Assembly: GCA_021813405.1 (NCBI GenBank)
Contig: JAKAKS010000040.1
Span: 1 to 32,556, forward strand
Source of the DNA: Nitrospirota bacterium
GTDB lineage: Bacteria; Nitrospirota; Thermodesulfovibrionia; Thermodesulfovibrionales; JdFR-88
Reading direction: 5' to 3'
Length of the DNA stretch: 32,556 nt
The stretch's first letter is position 1, and each line of letters begins with the position of its first letter. Below, one piece after another: positions 32,430-32,556 of the stretch. The position numbers were made by a program, and so were the translations under genes. A model generated the notes under the pieces. That model was not told where the DNA came from. It was given only the letters and a program-made list of their open reading frames with translations, and did not search any database.

Positions 32430-32556
32430 GTAAGCGTTTAATTAACCGCATCTACCACTGAAACAGCCTGCCGTGCCATGCTATGCCTGAATAAAAAAAA
32501 GGAGGCACTGCATGGAAAAATCATCGAGCATTGAACGGCGTAAATACTGGACAGGG
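32430..32556 (+). mobile_element. IS66-family insertion sequence (left end, continues past window)
   Basis: The element starts GTAAGCGTTTAATTAACCGC at 32430, matching the GTAAGCG-type terminal repeat typical of IS66. About 80 nt further the accessory gene tnpA begins. The RT-like reading frame is continuous up to 32430 and hits an in-frame stop (32444-32442) only inside the IS end, so the boundary is supported from both sides. tnpB, the transposase tnpC and the other end are outside the window. Confidence 0.72.
32512..32556 (+). CDS. tnpA: IS66 accessory protein TnpA (N-terminal fragment)
   Basis: Only 15 residues are visible: MEKSSSIERRKYWTG. This matches the usual beginning of IS66 Orf1/TnpA proteins, where a short Ser/Thr-rich start is followed by RRxYWxxHI. 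A GGAGG ribosome site (32501-32505) lies 6 nt before the ATG at 32512. The gene is cut by the window edge. TnpA is an accessory protein needed for IS66 transposition. Confidence 0.7.
   Translation, partial: MEKSSSIERRKYWTG

Noticed and set aside
1-32556. CRISPR array, rRNA or ordinary tRNA genes
   Set aside because: No regularly spaced repeats, no rRNA segments and no tRNA cloverleaf were seen; the only tRNA-like ends belong to the tmRNA.

Overview
The window is a gene-dense bacterial chromosome segment of moderate GC with strong use of AGG/CTT/GCC codons. Its last ~1.4 kb is AT-rich, foreign-looking accessory DNA that runs into an insertion sequence at the right edge. The gene content suggests an anaerobic or facultative, deep-branching Gram-negative lineage. 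The signs are MetF with a partner MetV-type protein, a CooC-type maturation ATPase, RNase J, several lipoproteins, PAS/GGDEF/HD-GYP/HisKA_2 signalling proteins, and an ECF sigma/ZAS anti-sigma pair. Nitrospirota- or Desulfobacterota-like is my inference; no rRNA is present to confirm it.

Layout. 1-684: the tail of an unidentified gene and a non-coding stretch. 685-4486 (minus): argD-argF-rnj, joined by 4-nt overlaps. 4619-5863 (plus): a membrane PAS-GGDEF diguanylate cyclase. 5903-9688 (minus): an ECF sigma factor, its zinc-finger anti-sigma factor, a Spy/CpxP-like periplasmic protein and a WGxW-repeat lipoprotein, followed by a DUF4382-type lipoprotein. 9835-11310 (minus): a PAS/HisKA_2 kinase with a single-domain response regulator. 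11544-13788 (plus): hpt, queD, pmbA. 13778-15571 (minus): a second, paralogous HisKA_2 kinase with a membrane sensor. 15733-20115 (plus): a six-gene operon cooC-fthC-folE-folD-metV-metF, which couples CO dehydrogenase maturation to the folate methyl branch and ends at a strong terminator. 20238-21389 (minus): tmRNA (ssrA), smpB and a small hypothetical gene. 21605-23958 (minus): argH and a coupled FN3 lipoprotein. 24066-25977 (minus): an HD-GYP phosphodiesterase and a TPR-like lipoprotein. 26097-27953 (plus): a PriA homologue without its ATPase motifs. 27967-29500 (minus): coaE-ribF. 29603-30859 (plus): proA.

Right end. 31131-32429 (minus) is the C-terminal part of what looks like a reverse-transcriptase protein of the antiviral/abortive-infection type. 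Its reading frame stops exactly where an IS66-family terminus (GTAAGCG, 32430) begins, and the IS66 TnpA start follows at 32512. This is the most likely place for a defence-type system, apparently broken by the IS insertion.

Two window-wide observations stand out. PriA keeps all eight zinc-cluster cysteines but has lost Walker A, the DEEH box and the QxxGRxGR motif. Several first-in-operon genes (argD, the GGDEF gene, cooC, argH, coaE, priA, the ECF sigma gene, perhaps smpB) have a -10-like hexamer only 5-10 nt before the start codon and no Shine-Dalgarno sequence, which suggests frequent leaderless transcription.
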